From the NCBI RefSeq assembly GCF_001898805.1, contig NZ_MKVJ01000020.1, forward strand, positions 7,373 through 71,372: DNA of 64,000 bases. The letters run 5' to 3'. Below the pieces are notes generated by a model. The model was not told the DNA's origin and did not search any database. It was given only the letters and a program-made list of their open reading frames with translations. Below, piece by piece: positions 54,998-63,452 of this stretch; within the stretch, counting starts at the first letter, position 1, and the number at the start of each line of letters is the position of its first letter. The position numbers were made by a program, and so were the translations under genes. This DNA comes from Leifsonia sp. 71-9 (lineage in GTDB: Bacteria > Actinomycetota > Actinomycetes > Actinomycetales > Microbacteriaceae).

Positions 54998-56203
54998 TCA
55001 GGCCGCGAACAGGCGCCGCAGGTGCTCGCTGACGGCGTCGTCTTCGATGAGGAACCCGTCGTGGCCGAAGTCCGAGCGGATCACCACAGGAACTCTACCG
55101 TCGATCGTATCGGGCAGGTGGGAGGCGATGACCTCCTGCCCCTCGACCGGGAACAGGCGGTCGCTGTCGACCCCGAGCACGAGAGTCCGCGCGGTCACCC
55201 GAGAGAGGGCGGCGGCGACACCCCCGCGATCGCGCCCGACGTCGTGCGAGTTCATCGCCTGCACGAGGGTGATGTAGCTGTTGGCGTCGAAGCGGCGCGT
55301 GAACTTGTTGCCGTGGAAGTCGAGGTACGACTCGACGGCGAACCGCCCGCCGCCGCCGAGCGGGCTGATGCCGCTCTGCCAGGTGCGCTCGAACCGCGCG
55401 TTCAGCTCGGACGGGCTGCGGTAGTTGAGCAGCGCCATCCGCCGGGCGAGCGCGAGGCCCTGGTGCGGACCGTCGCCGTCGCCGGCGTCGTAGTAGACGC
55501 CGCCGCGGTGCAGCGGGTCGGTGCGGACGGCCTCGATCTGCACCGAGTTGAGCGCGATCTGGTCGGCCGTGGAGAACGGAGGCGCGGCGAGCACGGCGAG
55601 GCGCTCGACCCGTTCGGGGAACGACACGGCCCACTCGAGCGCCTGCATCCCTCCCATCGAGCCGCCGACGACGGCCGCCCAGCGGTCGATGCCGAGCACG
55701 TCGGCGAAGGCCGCCTGCGCGTTCACCTGGTCGCGGATGGTCGTGAACGGGAAGCGCGGTCCCCACTCCGCGCCGTCCGGGGCGATGGAGGCGGGCCCGG
55801 TCGTCCCCTGGCAGCCGCCGAGCATGTTGGGCACGACCACGAACCAGCGGTCGGTGTCGATCGCCTTGCCGGGGCCGATGATCCCGGACCACCAGCCGGC
55901 GGTCGGCTGGCCCGGTCCGGAGGGTCCGACGGCGTGGGCGTCGCCGGTGAGCGCGTGCAGCACGAGCACGGCGTTGTCGCCCGTGGGGGAGAGCTCGCCC
56001 CAGGTCTCGTAGGCGACGCGGACGTAGGGGAGGGACTCGCCGCTCTCGAACGAGAACGGGCCGATGCCCGCGAACCGGCGGCCGGCGGGCGGGTCGGTCT
56101 CCTTCCACGCCCCGCTCGCCGGAGGCTTGCCGAGCAGCGAGCGCGCCTGAGCCTCCGTGATGAAACTCGACGGGGCCGTATCGGCGGATGTCTGCCACTC
56201 CAT
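54998..56203 (-). CDS. metX: Homoserine O-acetyltransferase
   Basis: 401 residues, alpha/beta-hydrolase fold. Transfers acetyl from acetyl-CoA to homoserine, the first committed step of methionine synthesis by the O-acetylhomoserine route. Nucleophile Ser in GGSMGGMQALEW, Asp in LVLGVDSDRLFP and His in DFGHDGFLIE form the triad; the oxyanion region LHALTGDAHAVG and NMLGGCQGTTGPAS are signature motifs. No clear ribosome binding site; GAGAAT 6 bases before the ATG may be a weak -10. The matching metY lies 3.8 kb away on the other strand. Confidence 0.96.
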   Translation of the reverse strand: MEWQTSADTAPSSFITEAQARSLLGKPPASGAWKETDPPAGRRFAGIGPFSFESGESLPYVRVAYETWGELSPTGDNAVLVLHALTGDAHAVGPSGPGQPTAGWWSGIIGPGKAIDTDRWFVVVPNMLGGCQGTTGPASIAPDGAEWGPRFPFTTIRDQVNAQAAFADVLGIDRWAAVVGGSMGGMQALEWAVSFPERVERLAVLAAPPFSTADQIALNSVQIEAVRTDPLHRGGVYYDAGDGDGPHQGLALARRMALLNYRSPSELNARFERTWQSGISPLGGGGRFAVESYLDFHGNKFTRRFDANSYITLVQAMNSHDVGRDRGGVAAALSRVTARTLVLGVDSDRLFPVEGQEVIASHLPDTIDGRVPVVIRSDFGHDGFLIEDDAVSEHLRRLFAA

Positions 56204-56319
56204 AGGCCCATTCTCCCGGAGCGGGAGACGCGTCGGCGCTCTGTTACGTCGCCGCCGGTGCTATAGGCTTCCTGGGACTTGGCTTTCAGTGTGATGAGAG
56301 CTTCTACAGGTGTTGCGGG

Positions 56320-56838
56320 GTGGGCAGGATCATGATCGTCTTCTTGATCATCGGCGGGGTGGGGTTGGCGCTGCTGCTGATCTCGATGCTCTTCGGAGAG
56401 CTTCTGGACCTGCTCGACGGCGCCCTCTCGGGCACGGGTCTCGGCGCCGGTCTCACGATCTTCGGCGCGTCCGGCCTCCTCGTGCTGGCCAACGACTGGC
56501 CGGTCGGCTTCGCCTACGTGATCGCCGCCGCGGCCGGCCTCGTGACGCTGGTCGGCGTGCAGCTGCTCGTCCGGCGGTTCCAGAGCAGCGAGGACGGCGC
56601 CCCGTCGAACCCGGCGGATCTCACCGGCGTCGCCCGCACGCGCATCAGCCCGAACGGCGGCGAGGTCAGCCTCGACGGCCCGCACGAGCTGGAGGCGCGC
56701 CTCGCCTACTCCGACGACGAGATCCCCGCCGGGACGGTCATCCGCGTGGTCGAGACCCACGGCTCGCGCGTGAAGGTCGCCCGGCTCGCAGCCGCCTCCC
56801 TCCCCGTTTCCGAACACACCGACCCTGAGAAGGACTGA
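56320..56838 (+). CDS. NfeD family membrane protein
   Basis: 172 residues. Three membrane helices (about 4-25, 45-60 and 64-85) precede an OB-fold NfeD domain (about 100-160): LTGVARTRISPNGGEVSLDG...IPAGTVIRVVETHGSRVKVARL. NfeD proteins are almost always encoded beside flotillins, as here (3-base gap), and are thought to act together in membrane microdomains. GTG 56320 has AGGTG 7 bases upstream; ATG 56332 is an alternative. A TATAGG about 60 bases before the start may be the promoter. Confidence 0.9.
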   Translation: MGRIMIVFLIIGGVGLALLLISMLFGELLDLLDGALSGTGLGAGLTIFGASGLLVLANDWPVGFAYVIAAAAGLVTLVGVQLLVRRFQSSEDGAPSNPADLTGVARTRISPNGGEVSLDGPHELEARLAYSDDEIPAGTVIRVVETHGSRVKVARLAAASLPVSEHTDPEKD

Positions 56839-56841
56839 GAC

Positions 56842-58377
56842 ATGACCACTCCCTCCTCCATCGCCGGCATCATCGCGGTCGTCGGCATCGTCGTCGCCGT
56901 CCTCGCGGTGTTCCTCTTCATCGCCAGCCGCATCCGGCGCGTGGCGCCGAACGAGGCGCTCGTCATCGTCGGCCGCGGCGCCGGACGTCCCTCGGCCGCC
57001 GCCACCGCGTCGGGCGAGCACGAAGGCGGCCAGCGCGTCGTCATCGGCGGCCGCGTCTTCATCTGGCCGATCCTGCAGCAGGGGTTCGCGATCTCGCTGG
57101 AGCAGCGCCAGATCGGCATCGTGGTGGAGGGCGTCGACAGCAACTTCATCAAGCTCGCGATCCAGGCGAGCGTCAACTTCAAGGTGTCGGGCACCCCGGA
57201 GGGTGTGCGCCGCGCCGCGCAGCGCTTCCTGTCGCAGCAGAACTCGCTCACCGAGATCATCCAGCAGTCGCTGGAGGGCTCGCTCCGCTCGATCATCGGC
57301 AACATGCCGGTGAAGGACATCATCTCGAACCGCAACGCCCTCTCGGAGGCCGTGGTCGAGGCGACGAAGGTCGACCTGGCCGAGCAGGGCCTCCAGGTCG
57401 ACCTCCTGAACATCTCGGACATCTCGACCCCGGGCACGAACTACCTCGCCGACCTCGGCCGCGCGGAGGCCGCGCTCGCCAAGCAGAACGCCGAGATCCG
57501 GGAGGTCGAGACCGCTCGCGCGAGCGAGTTCGCGCGCATCGACGCGGCCGAGCAGATCGCCGAGCGCCAGAAGGCGCTCAGCCTCAAGCAGGCGACGATC
57601 AAGGCCGAGACCGACCGTGCCAACGCCGAGGCGGAGGCCGCCGGTCAGCTCGCGCAGGCCGAGCAGCAGAAGCTCGTCGCCACCCAGGAGCGCGACGCCC
57701 TCGCCGAAAAGGCGAAGGTCGAGCAGGAGCGCCTCGACATCGAGGTGCGCAAGCCGGCCGAGGCCGACGCCTACGCGACGGTCCAGCGCGCGCAGGCCGA
57801 GCGCGACGCGACCAACGCCGCCACCGAGGCCGACGCCTACAAGCGCCGCACGATCGCCGAGGCCAACAAGGTCGCCGCCGTGCAGGACGCCCAGGCCGCC
57901 GCCGAGTCCGTCCGCCTGGCCGGTGACGCGGAGCGCGACCGGCAGATCGCGCTCGCCGCCGGTGTGCGCGCCGACGGCGAGGCGCGTGCCGCCGCGATCG
58001 AGGCCGAGGGTCTCGCCGAGGCGCGGGCGACGGACGCGAAGGCGGAGGCGCTGCGCAAGTTCGGCGAGGCCGGCCTCGCCTCCGAGATCATCGACCGCCT
58101 GCCCGAGATCACCCGCGCCGTCGCGGAGCCCCTGGCCAACATCGACAACCTCACGGTGATCAGCACCGACGGTGCGTCGGCGGTCACGAAGACGGTCGGC
58201 CAGGTCGTCAGCGAGGTGCCCAAGGTCGTGAAAGACCTGACCGGGCTCGACCTGGGCTCGATCCTCGGCTCCCTCGCGGGCGGTGCGCTCGGCGCCAACG
58301 CGCTGAGCGCCGCAGCGCCGGGCACCGCGACCCGGGTCGACCGGGGCGCGACGACGACGGCGACCGCGGGCGAGTAA
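56842..58377 (+). CDS. Flotillin family protein (SPFH/Band 7 domain)
   Basis: 511 residues. N-terminal membrane segment (about 5-27), SPFH domain (about 30-190, VAPNEALVIVGRGAG, GGRVFIWPILQQGFAISLEQRQIGI and VEATKVDLAEQGLQVDLLNISDI), a long Ala/Glu coiled coil (about 200-390) and a glycine/alanine-rich tail. It forms oligomers that organise membrane microdomains. AAGGA precedes the ATG. Operon with nfeD. Confidence 0.95.
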   Translation: MTTPSSIAGIIAVVGIVVAVLAVFLFIASRIRRVAPNEALVIVGRGAGRPSAAATASGEHEGGQRVVIGGRVFIWPILQQGFAISLEQRQIGIVVEGVDSNFIKLAIQASVNFKVSGTPEGVRRAAQRFLSQQNSLTEIIQQSLEGSLRSIIGNMPVKDIISNRNALSEAVVEATKVDLAEQGLQVDLLNISDISTPGTNYLADLGRAEAALAKQNAEIREVETARASEFARIDAAEQIAERQKALSLKQATIKAETDRANAEAEAAGQLAQAEQQKLVATQERDALAEKAKVEQERLDIEVRKPAEADAYATVQRAQAERDATNAATEADAYKRRTIAEANKVAAVQDAQAAAESVRLAGDAERDRQIALAAGVRADGEARAAAIEAEGLAEARATDAKAEALRKFGEAGLASEIIDRLPEITRAVAEPLANIDNLTVISTDGASAVTKTVGQVVSEVPKVVKDLTGLDLGSILGSLAGGALGANALSAAAPGTATRVDRGATTTATAGE

Positions 58378-58390
58378 CGACGCACGGCAC

Positions 58391-58421
58391 GAAGGGCGGC
58401 GGGGACTACTCGCCGCCCTTC
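58391..58421. terminator. Bidirectional hairpin between flotillin and K+ channel genes
   Basis: GAAGGGCGGCG (58391-58401) pairs perfectly with CGCCGCCCTTC (58411-58421). The hairpin lies 14 bases past the flotillin stop and covers the last codons and stop of the convergent channel gene. Confidence 0.75.
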
Positions 58422-59125
58422 GGCGTCTCCCGCTCCTCGTCCTCGTCGCGGGGGAGGTCGAGGCGACGCTCCGGATCCGCGGGCGGCTGGTGCCGGATGC
58501 GCTGGGTGCGCTCGTTCAGGTACGACACGATCGTCGCGCTCGCGGTGCCGACGATGGCGATGCCGCCGATCATCAGGACGACCGCGAGGATGCGTCCGGT
58601 GACCGTCACCGGGTAGTAGTCGCCGTAGCCGACCGTCGCCATCGTGACGCACGCCCACCACAGCGCGTCTCCGAAGCTGTGGATGTTCGCCCCCGGCGCG
58701 TAGCGCTCGGTCCGGAACACGGCCAGCGAGATCGTGTAGATGAACATGACGACCGCGCTGCCGGCGATGACGAGCACCCGGCGACGCAGGTGCGCCGCCG
58801 TGTCGCCGCGGAAGGCGTGGATCCGGCTGAGCCCGGTGAGCAGGCGGAACGGCCGCGCCATCGGCAGGAACACCGAGAGCAGGTCGACCTTGTTGCGCCG
58901 CACGAAGCGCGCCTTGTCGGCCGAGAGCAGCAGCCGGACGACGTAGTCGATCAGGAAGAACAGCCAGACCGCCCCCAGCACCGTCACGAGCAGCACGTGC
59001 AACCAGGTCGGCGGACGCTCGTCGAGGATGTCCCAGGTGTAGGCGATCAGGAAGGCGACGCTCGCCAGCACGCCGGGCCAGGCCGTCGCCCGTTCCCAGT
59101 GGTCGCGCCGGGCGTCGTCGCCCAC
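58406..59125 (-). CDS. Voltage-gated-type potassium channel family protein
   Basis: 239 residues. Six-helix layout: S1 (about 17-35), S2 (about 44-66), S3 region DLLSVFLPM, an Arg-bearing S4 (RPFRLLTGLSRIHAFRGDTAAHLRRR), S5 (about 118-138), pore with selectivity filter TVGYGD (about residue 165) and S6 (about 180-202). No cytosolic RCK domain is present; the tail is short and acidic. Follows the SDR gene by 4 bases on the same strand. Confidence 0.93.
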   Translation of the reverse strand: MGDDARRDHWERATAWPGVLASVAFLIAYTWDILDERPPTWLHVLLVTVLGAVWLFFLIDYVVRLLLSADKARFVRRNKVDLLSVFLPMARPFRLLTGLSRIHAFRGDTAAHLRRRVLVIAGSAVVMFIYTISLAVFRTERYAPGANIHSFGDALWWACVTMATVGYGDYYPVTVTGRILAVVLMIGGIAIVGTASATIVSYLNERTQRIRHQPPADPERRLDLPRDEDEERETPKGGE

Positions 59126-59129
59126 GGTC

Positions 59130-59903
59130 TCAGTCCTTCACCCGGAGCGCGCCCTTGTGGAAGCGGTACGGCGCCGCCTGCGCGACCGGCTTGACGACGA
59201 TGAGGTCGAGATCGACGTGCCGCGGGAGCTCGAGCGCGTGCACGATCGTCTCCGCGATGTCCTCCGCGGTCAGCGGCTCCGGCACGTCCTCGTAGACGGC
59301 GTCGCGCTTCTCCTGGTCGCCGCCGAAGCGGACCAGGGAGAACTCCTCGGTCGCGACCATGCCGGGGGCGACCTCCACCACCCGGATGGGCTCGCCGTTC
59401 AGCTCCAGCCGCAGCACCTCGGTCAGGGCGTGCTGGGCGAACTTCGCCGCGTTGTAGCCGCCGCCGCCCACGTAGGCCTGGTGGCCGGCGATGGAGGTGA
59501 GGTTCAGGATGTCGGCGTGCCCGGTCTCCGCCGCGCCCTCGCGCAGGAGGGGGAGCAGTGCGCTGACGACGCGCTTGGTGCCGAGGACGTTGATCTCGAA
59601 CATCCACACCCAGTCGTCGACGCTGGACTCCTCGACGGAGGCGAGGCCGTGCGCGCCGCCGGCGTTGTTGACGAGGGCGTGGACGCCTCCCGTGGCCGCC
59701 AGGTGGTCGCGCAGCGCGTCGACGTCCTCCTGGCGCGTGAGGTCGGCGACGAACACCTCGGCGCCGGTCTCCTCCGCCAGCGCGCGCAGCCGGTCCTCGC
59801 GGCGGGCGACCCCGACCACGTCCCAGCCGCGCTCGCGGAAGAGGCGCACCGTCGCCGCCCCGATGCCCGAACTCGCTCCCGTCACGACCACACGTCTGCT
59901 CAT
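59130..59903 (-). CDS. Short-chain dehydrogenase/reductase (SDR) family oxidoreductase
   Basis: 257 residues. Cofactor motif TGASSGIG, structural NNAGG, catalytic Ser in LTSIAG and YNAAK (Tyr and Lys), as in the classical SDR class; the Arg after the first strand (VARRED) suggests NADP preference. It resembles YdfG-type 3-hydroxy acid dehydrogenases. ATG 59903 is preceded by AGGGA, and GAGAAT lies 7 bases upstream as a possible leaderless -10 box. An upstream in-frame start at 59918 would add five residues. Confidence 0.92.
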   Translation of the reverse strand: MSRRVVVTGASSGIGAATVRLFRERGWDVVGVARREDRLRALAEETGAEVFVADLTRQEDVDALRDHLAATGGVHALVNNAGGAHGLASVEESSVDDWVWMFEINVLGTKRVVSALLPLLREGAAETGHADILNLTSIAGHQAYVGGGGYNAAKFAQHALTEVLRLELNGEPIRVVEVAPGMVATEEFSLVRFGGDQEKRDAVYEDVPEPLTAEDIAETIVHALELPRHVDLDLIVVKPVAQAAPYRFHKGALRVKD

Positions 59904-60027
59904 GGTCCCTATTCTCACGGGTTACGGCGTGTTTCGGGTGCGTTGCCCGTGCGCGAGGCGCACCTCTACCCTGGTCTGGAGGCGGTGGCAGGGCCGCTCG
60001 TCGATTTCCACCCGAAGGAGCTACGCC

Positions 60028-61350
60028 ATGACCGACGCCGCCGACTGGCAGTTCGAGACCAAGCAGATCCACACCGGTGCTGCGCCCGACCCCGTGACCA
60101 ACGCGCGCGCCACGCCGATCTACCAGACCACCTCCTACGTCTTCAACAACGCGGAGCACGCCAAGAACCTCTTCGCTCTGGCGGAGTTCGGCAACATCTA
60201 CACCCGCATCCAGAACCCGACCCAGGCCGTGGTCGAGGAGCGCGTCGCCGCGCTCGAAGGGGGCACCGGCGCCCTCCTCGTCGCCTCGGGCCAGGCGGCC
60301 GAGACCTTCGCCGTGCTCAACATCGCGCAGGCCGGCGACCACATCGTCTCGTCCAGCTCGATCTACGGCGGCACGTACAACCTCTTCAAGTACACCCTCG
60401 CGAAGCTCGGCATCGAGACCACGTTCGTCGAGAACCAGGACGACGCCGAGGAGTGGCGCCGCGCGGTCCGCCCGAACACCAAGCTCTTCTTCGCCGAGAC
60501 CATCGGCAACCCGAAGATCAACATCCTCGACATCGCGCTCGTCGCCGACGTCGCGCACGAGGCGGGCGTTCCGCTGATCGTCGACAACACGATCGCGACC
60601 CCGTACCTCATCCGCCCGTTCGAGCACGGCGCCGACATCGTCGTGCACTCGGCCACCAAGTTCCTCGGCGGACACGGCACCGTCATCGGCGGCATCGTCG
60701 TCGACGGCGGCAGCTTCGAGTGGTCGAAGAACGTCGAGAAGTTCCCGGGCCTCACCGAGCCGGACCCGTCGTACCACGGCGCCAGCTACACCGCCGCGGT
60801 GGGCGACGGCCTCGCCTACATCATCAAGGCGCGCGTGCAGCTGCTCCGCGACCTCGGCTCGGCGATCGCCCCGGCCAGCGCCTGGCAGCTCATCCAGGGC
60901 ATCGAGACCCTCTCGCTGCGTGTCGAGCGCCACGTGCAGAACGCGCAGGAGATCGCGGAGTTCCTCGAGAACCACCCCGACGTCGCCACGGTCAACTACT
61001 CCGGCCTGCCGACCAGCCCGTGGTACGCCGCCGCGAACAAGTACGCCCCCAAGGGCGTCGGCGCGGTGCTCTCGTTCGAGCTCAAGGGCGGCGTCGACGC
61101 CGGCCGCGCGCTCGTCGACAACCTGGCGCTGTTCAGCCACCTCGCCAACATCGGCGACGTGCGTAGCCTCGTCATCCACCCGGCGTCGACCACGCACTCC
61201 CAGCTGACCCCGGAGCAGCAGCTCACCGCGGGCGTCACCCCGGGTCTGGTGCGCCTCTCGGTCGGCCTCGAGAACATCGACGACCTGAAGGCGGACCTGT
61301 CGGCCGGCCTGGCCGCCGCCCGTTCGGTCGCCGAGGCCGCGCGCGCGTAG
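60028..61350 (+). CDS. metY: O-acetylhomoserine sulfhydrylase / aminocarboxypropyltransferase
   Basis: 440 residues, PLP-dependent Cys/Met metabolism family. FETKQIHTGAAPDPVTNARATPIYQTTSYVF is the MetY N-terminus, the PLP Lys lies in VHSATKFLGGHG, and the tail HPASTTHSQL...VRLSVGLE is diagnostic. It converts O-acetylhomoserine and sulfide to homocysteine, directly after MetX. AAGGAG 8 bases before the ATG. Its separation from metX by four unrelated genes is unusual, because the two are commonly adjacent. Confidence 0.96.
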   Translation: MTDAADWQFETKQIHTGAAPDPVTNARATPIYQTTSYVFNNAEHAKNLFALAEFGNIYTRIQNPTQAVVEERVAALEGGTGALLVASGQAAETFAVLNIAQAGDHIVSSSSIYGGTYNLFKYTLAKLGIETTFVENQDDAEEWRRAVRPNTKLFFAETIGNPKINILDIALVADVAHEAGVPLIVDNTIATPYLIRPFEHGADIVVHSATKFLGGHGTVIGGIVVDGGSFEWSKNVEKFPGLTEPDPSYHGASYTAAVGDGLAYIIKARVQLLRDLGSAIAPASAWQLIQGIETLSLRVERHVQNAQEIAEFLENHPDVATVNYSGLPTSPWYAAANKYAPKGVGAVLSFELKGGVDAGRALVDNLALFSHLANIGDVRSLVIHPASTTHSQLTPEQQLTAGVTPGLVRLSVGLENIDDLKADLSAGLAAARSVAEAARA

Positions 61351-61371
61351 CCTCCCGCCCCACCACGTGAC

Positions 61372-61414
61372 GAGCCGTCGCGGGATCCGGAACCTCCGGA
61401 GCCCGCGGCGGCTC
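61372..61414. terminator. Hairpin terminator after metY, shared with the convergent MFS gene
   Basis: GAGCCGTCGCGGG (61372-61384 region) pairs with CCCGCGGCGGCTC with one G-T wobble; inside it TCCGG and CCGGA form a second stem. It is 22 bases past the metY stop. Confidence 0.75.
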
Positions 61415-61422
61415 CTCCGCGT

Positions 61423-62883
61423 TCAGAGGGTGGGCTGCTCCGCGTCGGCGAACGCCAGCTTGGGCACGAAGAACAGCAGGACGGCCGCGACCAGGGCGCC
61501 GAGCCCGCAGATCGTCCAGACGAGCATGTAGCCGAACAGACTCGCGGCCGTCGCGGTGACGGTGGCCGCCCCGGTCAGGAGCACCACGCCGAACACGGCG
61601 GAGGCGAACGAGCCGCCGATGGTCTTCGTGGTGTTCGTCATGGCGGTGGCGACGCCGGTCTGGCCGCGTGGCGCCGCTGCCGCTGCGGCGGCCGGCAGCG
61701 CTCCGACCAGCGCTCCGGAGCCGATGCCTGCGATCGCCATGTTGGTGAACACCTGCCAGGTCTCCAGGTGGAACGGCAGGAAGAGCAGGTAGCCGATCGC
61801 GACCAGGAACGACGCCACGATGAGGGTGACGCGCGGGGTCAGCCACGACGAGACCAGCGGGAACAGCACGGCGCCGACGATCATCGAGATCAGATACGCG
61901 CCGATCAGGATGCTGCGCTGGCCCGCCGAGAGGCCGAGACCGTAGCCGTTCACCGGGTCGGTGCCGGCGTAGGTGCTGAGCGGCGCCTGAGCGCCCAGGA
62001 GGCTGATCCCGACGAGTCCCGCGGTGAGCTGGATCGGCCACATGTTCGGCCGGCGCAGCACGCGGAGGTCGATCGCCGGGTCGGACTGCTTCAGCTCCCA
62101 TTTGCCGAAGGGGATGAAGGCGAGGATGCCGGCGGCGATGAGCACCCACACCCACCACGTGCCGACGCCGTTGATCCGCAGGAAGGTGAGCCCCGAGGTG
62201 ATGAGCAGCAGTCCGAGGGTGAGCAGGAGGAAGCCGATGCCGTCGAGCCTGCGGTCGGGGGTCGGCTCCGACTCCGGGACGCCGAACAGGATGGCGAAGA
62301 ACACGAGGGTCACGGCGATCGCCGGGATCATCAGGGTGATGGTGAGGTTCTGGCCGACGGCCTCGAACAGCAGCCCGGCGCCGATCGCGCCGAGGATCGC
62401 GCCGAGCTCCAGGGCGACGACGAGCAGGCCGGCGGCGCGGCGGGTCTGCGACGCGCCCGTCCCGCTGCGGCGGCCGCGGTCGAAGATCAACGCCACCTCC
62501 AGCGGCAGCCAGACGACGTAGAAGCCCTGCAGGGCGAACGCGATGAGGAACATCGTGAAGTTGCCCGAGAACGCCAGCGCCCACGTCGCCAGGGCCGTGA
62601 TGACCGTCGCGATGAGCAGGATGCGCTTGTGGCCGAACATGTCGCCCAGCTTCGCCAGCGGCGGCACGACCAGGGCGGAGAGCAGCAGCTGCGCGGCCTC
62701 GAACCAGTTGTAGTCGGCGTCGTGGATGCCCAGATGCTTGACCGTGTCCGAGATCAGGGGCACGTAGTAGCCCTGGAGGATTCCGCTCGTGAGCTCGACG
62801 ACGGCGAGCCACCCGATCAGGCCGGCGGTGACGCCGATCGCGACAGCGGCCCGGCGGGGAGCGACGGTCTTCTCTGAGGTCAT
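61423..62883 (-). CDS. MFS transporter, DHA2-like 12-14 helix
   Basis: 486 residues with 12-14 hydrophobic segments. Loop motif A is AKLGDMFGHKRILLIATVIT, and the first helix region is LIGWLAVVELTSGILQGYYVPLISDTVKHLGI. Two additional central helices suggest the 14-TMS DHA2 group. Substrate unknown. ATG 62883 (MTSEK) follows TAGCAT by 5 bases; a GTG at 62898 is an alternative. Divergent from the phosphoribosyltransferase gene, whose GTG is 42 bases away, so their promoters are intertwined. Confidence 0.88.
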   Translation of the reverse strand: MTSEKTVAPRRAAVAIGVTAGLIGWLAVVELTSGILQGYYVPLISDTVKHLGIHDADYNWFEAAQLLLSALVVPPLAKLGDMFGHKRILLIATVITALATWALAFSGNFTMFLIAFALQGFYVVWLPLEVALIFDRGRRSGTGASQTRRAAGLLVVALELGAILGAIGAGLLFEAVGQNLTITLMIPAIAVTLVFFAILFGVPESEPTPDRRLDGIGFLLLTLGLLLITSGLTFLRINGVGTWWVWVLIAAGILAFIPFGKWELKQSDPAIDLRVLRRPNMWPIQLTAGLVGISLLGAQAPLSTYAGTDPVNGYGLGLSAGQRSILIGAYLISMIVGAVLFPLVSSWLTPRVTLIVASFLVAIGYLLFLPFHLETWQVFTNMAIAGIGSGALVGALPAAAAAAAPRGQTGVATAMTNTTKTIGGSFASAVFGVVLLTGAATVTATAASLFGYMLVWTICGLGALVAAVLLFFVPKLAFADAEQPTL

Positions 62884-62888
62884 GCTGG

Positions 62889-62894
62889 ATGCTA
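62889..62894 (-). promoter_or_regulatory. -10 box TAGCAT for the MFS gene
   Basis: On the minus strand TAGCAT lies 5 bases before the ATG at 62883, consistent with a leaderless or near-leaderless mRNA. Confidence 0.4.
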
Positions 62895-62912
62895 GCACCG
62901 GTCGGAGGCGGG

Positions 62913-62918
62913 TAACGT
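62913..62918 (+). promoter_or_regulatory. -10 box TAACGT for a leaderless phosphoribosyltransferase mRNA
   Basis: TAACGT is followed by six G/A-rich bases and the GTG at 62925; the same 6-base spacing is seen at the pdtaS-like gene. Confidence 0.55.
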
Positions 62919-62924
62919 AGGGGG

Positions 62925-63443
62925 GTGGCCAGCGAACTCGACGACTCAGGTACAGGTGTTCTCGCAGAGACGGAACGGGAAGTGCTGGGCTGGTTGGAGT
63001 TCGGCGACGCCGCCCGCCATCTCGCGGGCGAGGTGCTGGAGTCCGGGTTCGAGCCCGACATGGTCATCGCGATCGCGCGGGGCGGCCTCCTGCTCGCCGG
63101 CGCCGTCTCGTACGCCCTGGGCATCAAGGCCTGCGGTGCGCTGAACGTCGAGTTCTACACGGGCGTCGACGAGCGCCTCCCGGAGCCCGTGGTGCTGCCG
63201 CCCATGCTGGATTCCTCCGCTCTCGACGCCAAGCGGGTCCTGCTCGTCGACGACGTGTCCGACTCCGGCCGCACCCTCGCCATGGTCGTCGACCTGATCT
63301 CCGCCTCGGGCGCCGACGTGCGCACCGTATGCCTCTACTCCAAGCCGCGCACCGTGCTCGAGCCCGACTTCGTCTGGCGCCGCACGGACCGCTGGATCAC
63401 CTTCCCCTGGTCGGCCCTGCCGCCGGTCACCGCGGCGCACTGA
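62925..63443 (+). CDS. Phosphoribosyltransferase (xanthine/hypoxanthine-type, Gpt-like)
   Basis: 172 residues. PRTase fold with [21 protein letters not shown] at the N-terminal side and the PRPP loop [17 protein letters not shown]. The C-terminal [15 protein letters not shown] hood resembles Gpt-type purine PRTases of Actinobacteria. Probably salvages xanthine, guanine or hypoxanthine with PRPP. GTG start supported by a leaderless promoter. The ung gene begins 9 bases after the stop and may be co-transcribed. Confidence 0.88.
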   Translation: MASELDDSGTGVLAETEREVLGWLEFGDAARHLAGEVLESGFEPDMVIAIARGGLLLAGAVSYALGIKACGALNVEFYTGVDERLPEPVVLPPMLDSSALDAKRVLLVDDVSDSGRTLAMVVDLISASGADVRTVCLYSKPRTVLEPDFVWRRTDRWITFPWSALPPVTAAH

Positions 63444-63452
63444 CCGCAGCCG

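Noticed and set aside
56204-56319. SAM riboswitch upstream of metX
   Set aside because: The gap is 116 bases and shared with nfeD; no SAM-riboswitch conserved helices are visible and a leaderless-type -10 lies next to the ATG.
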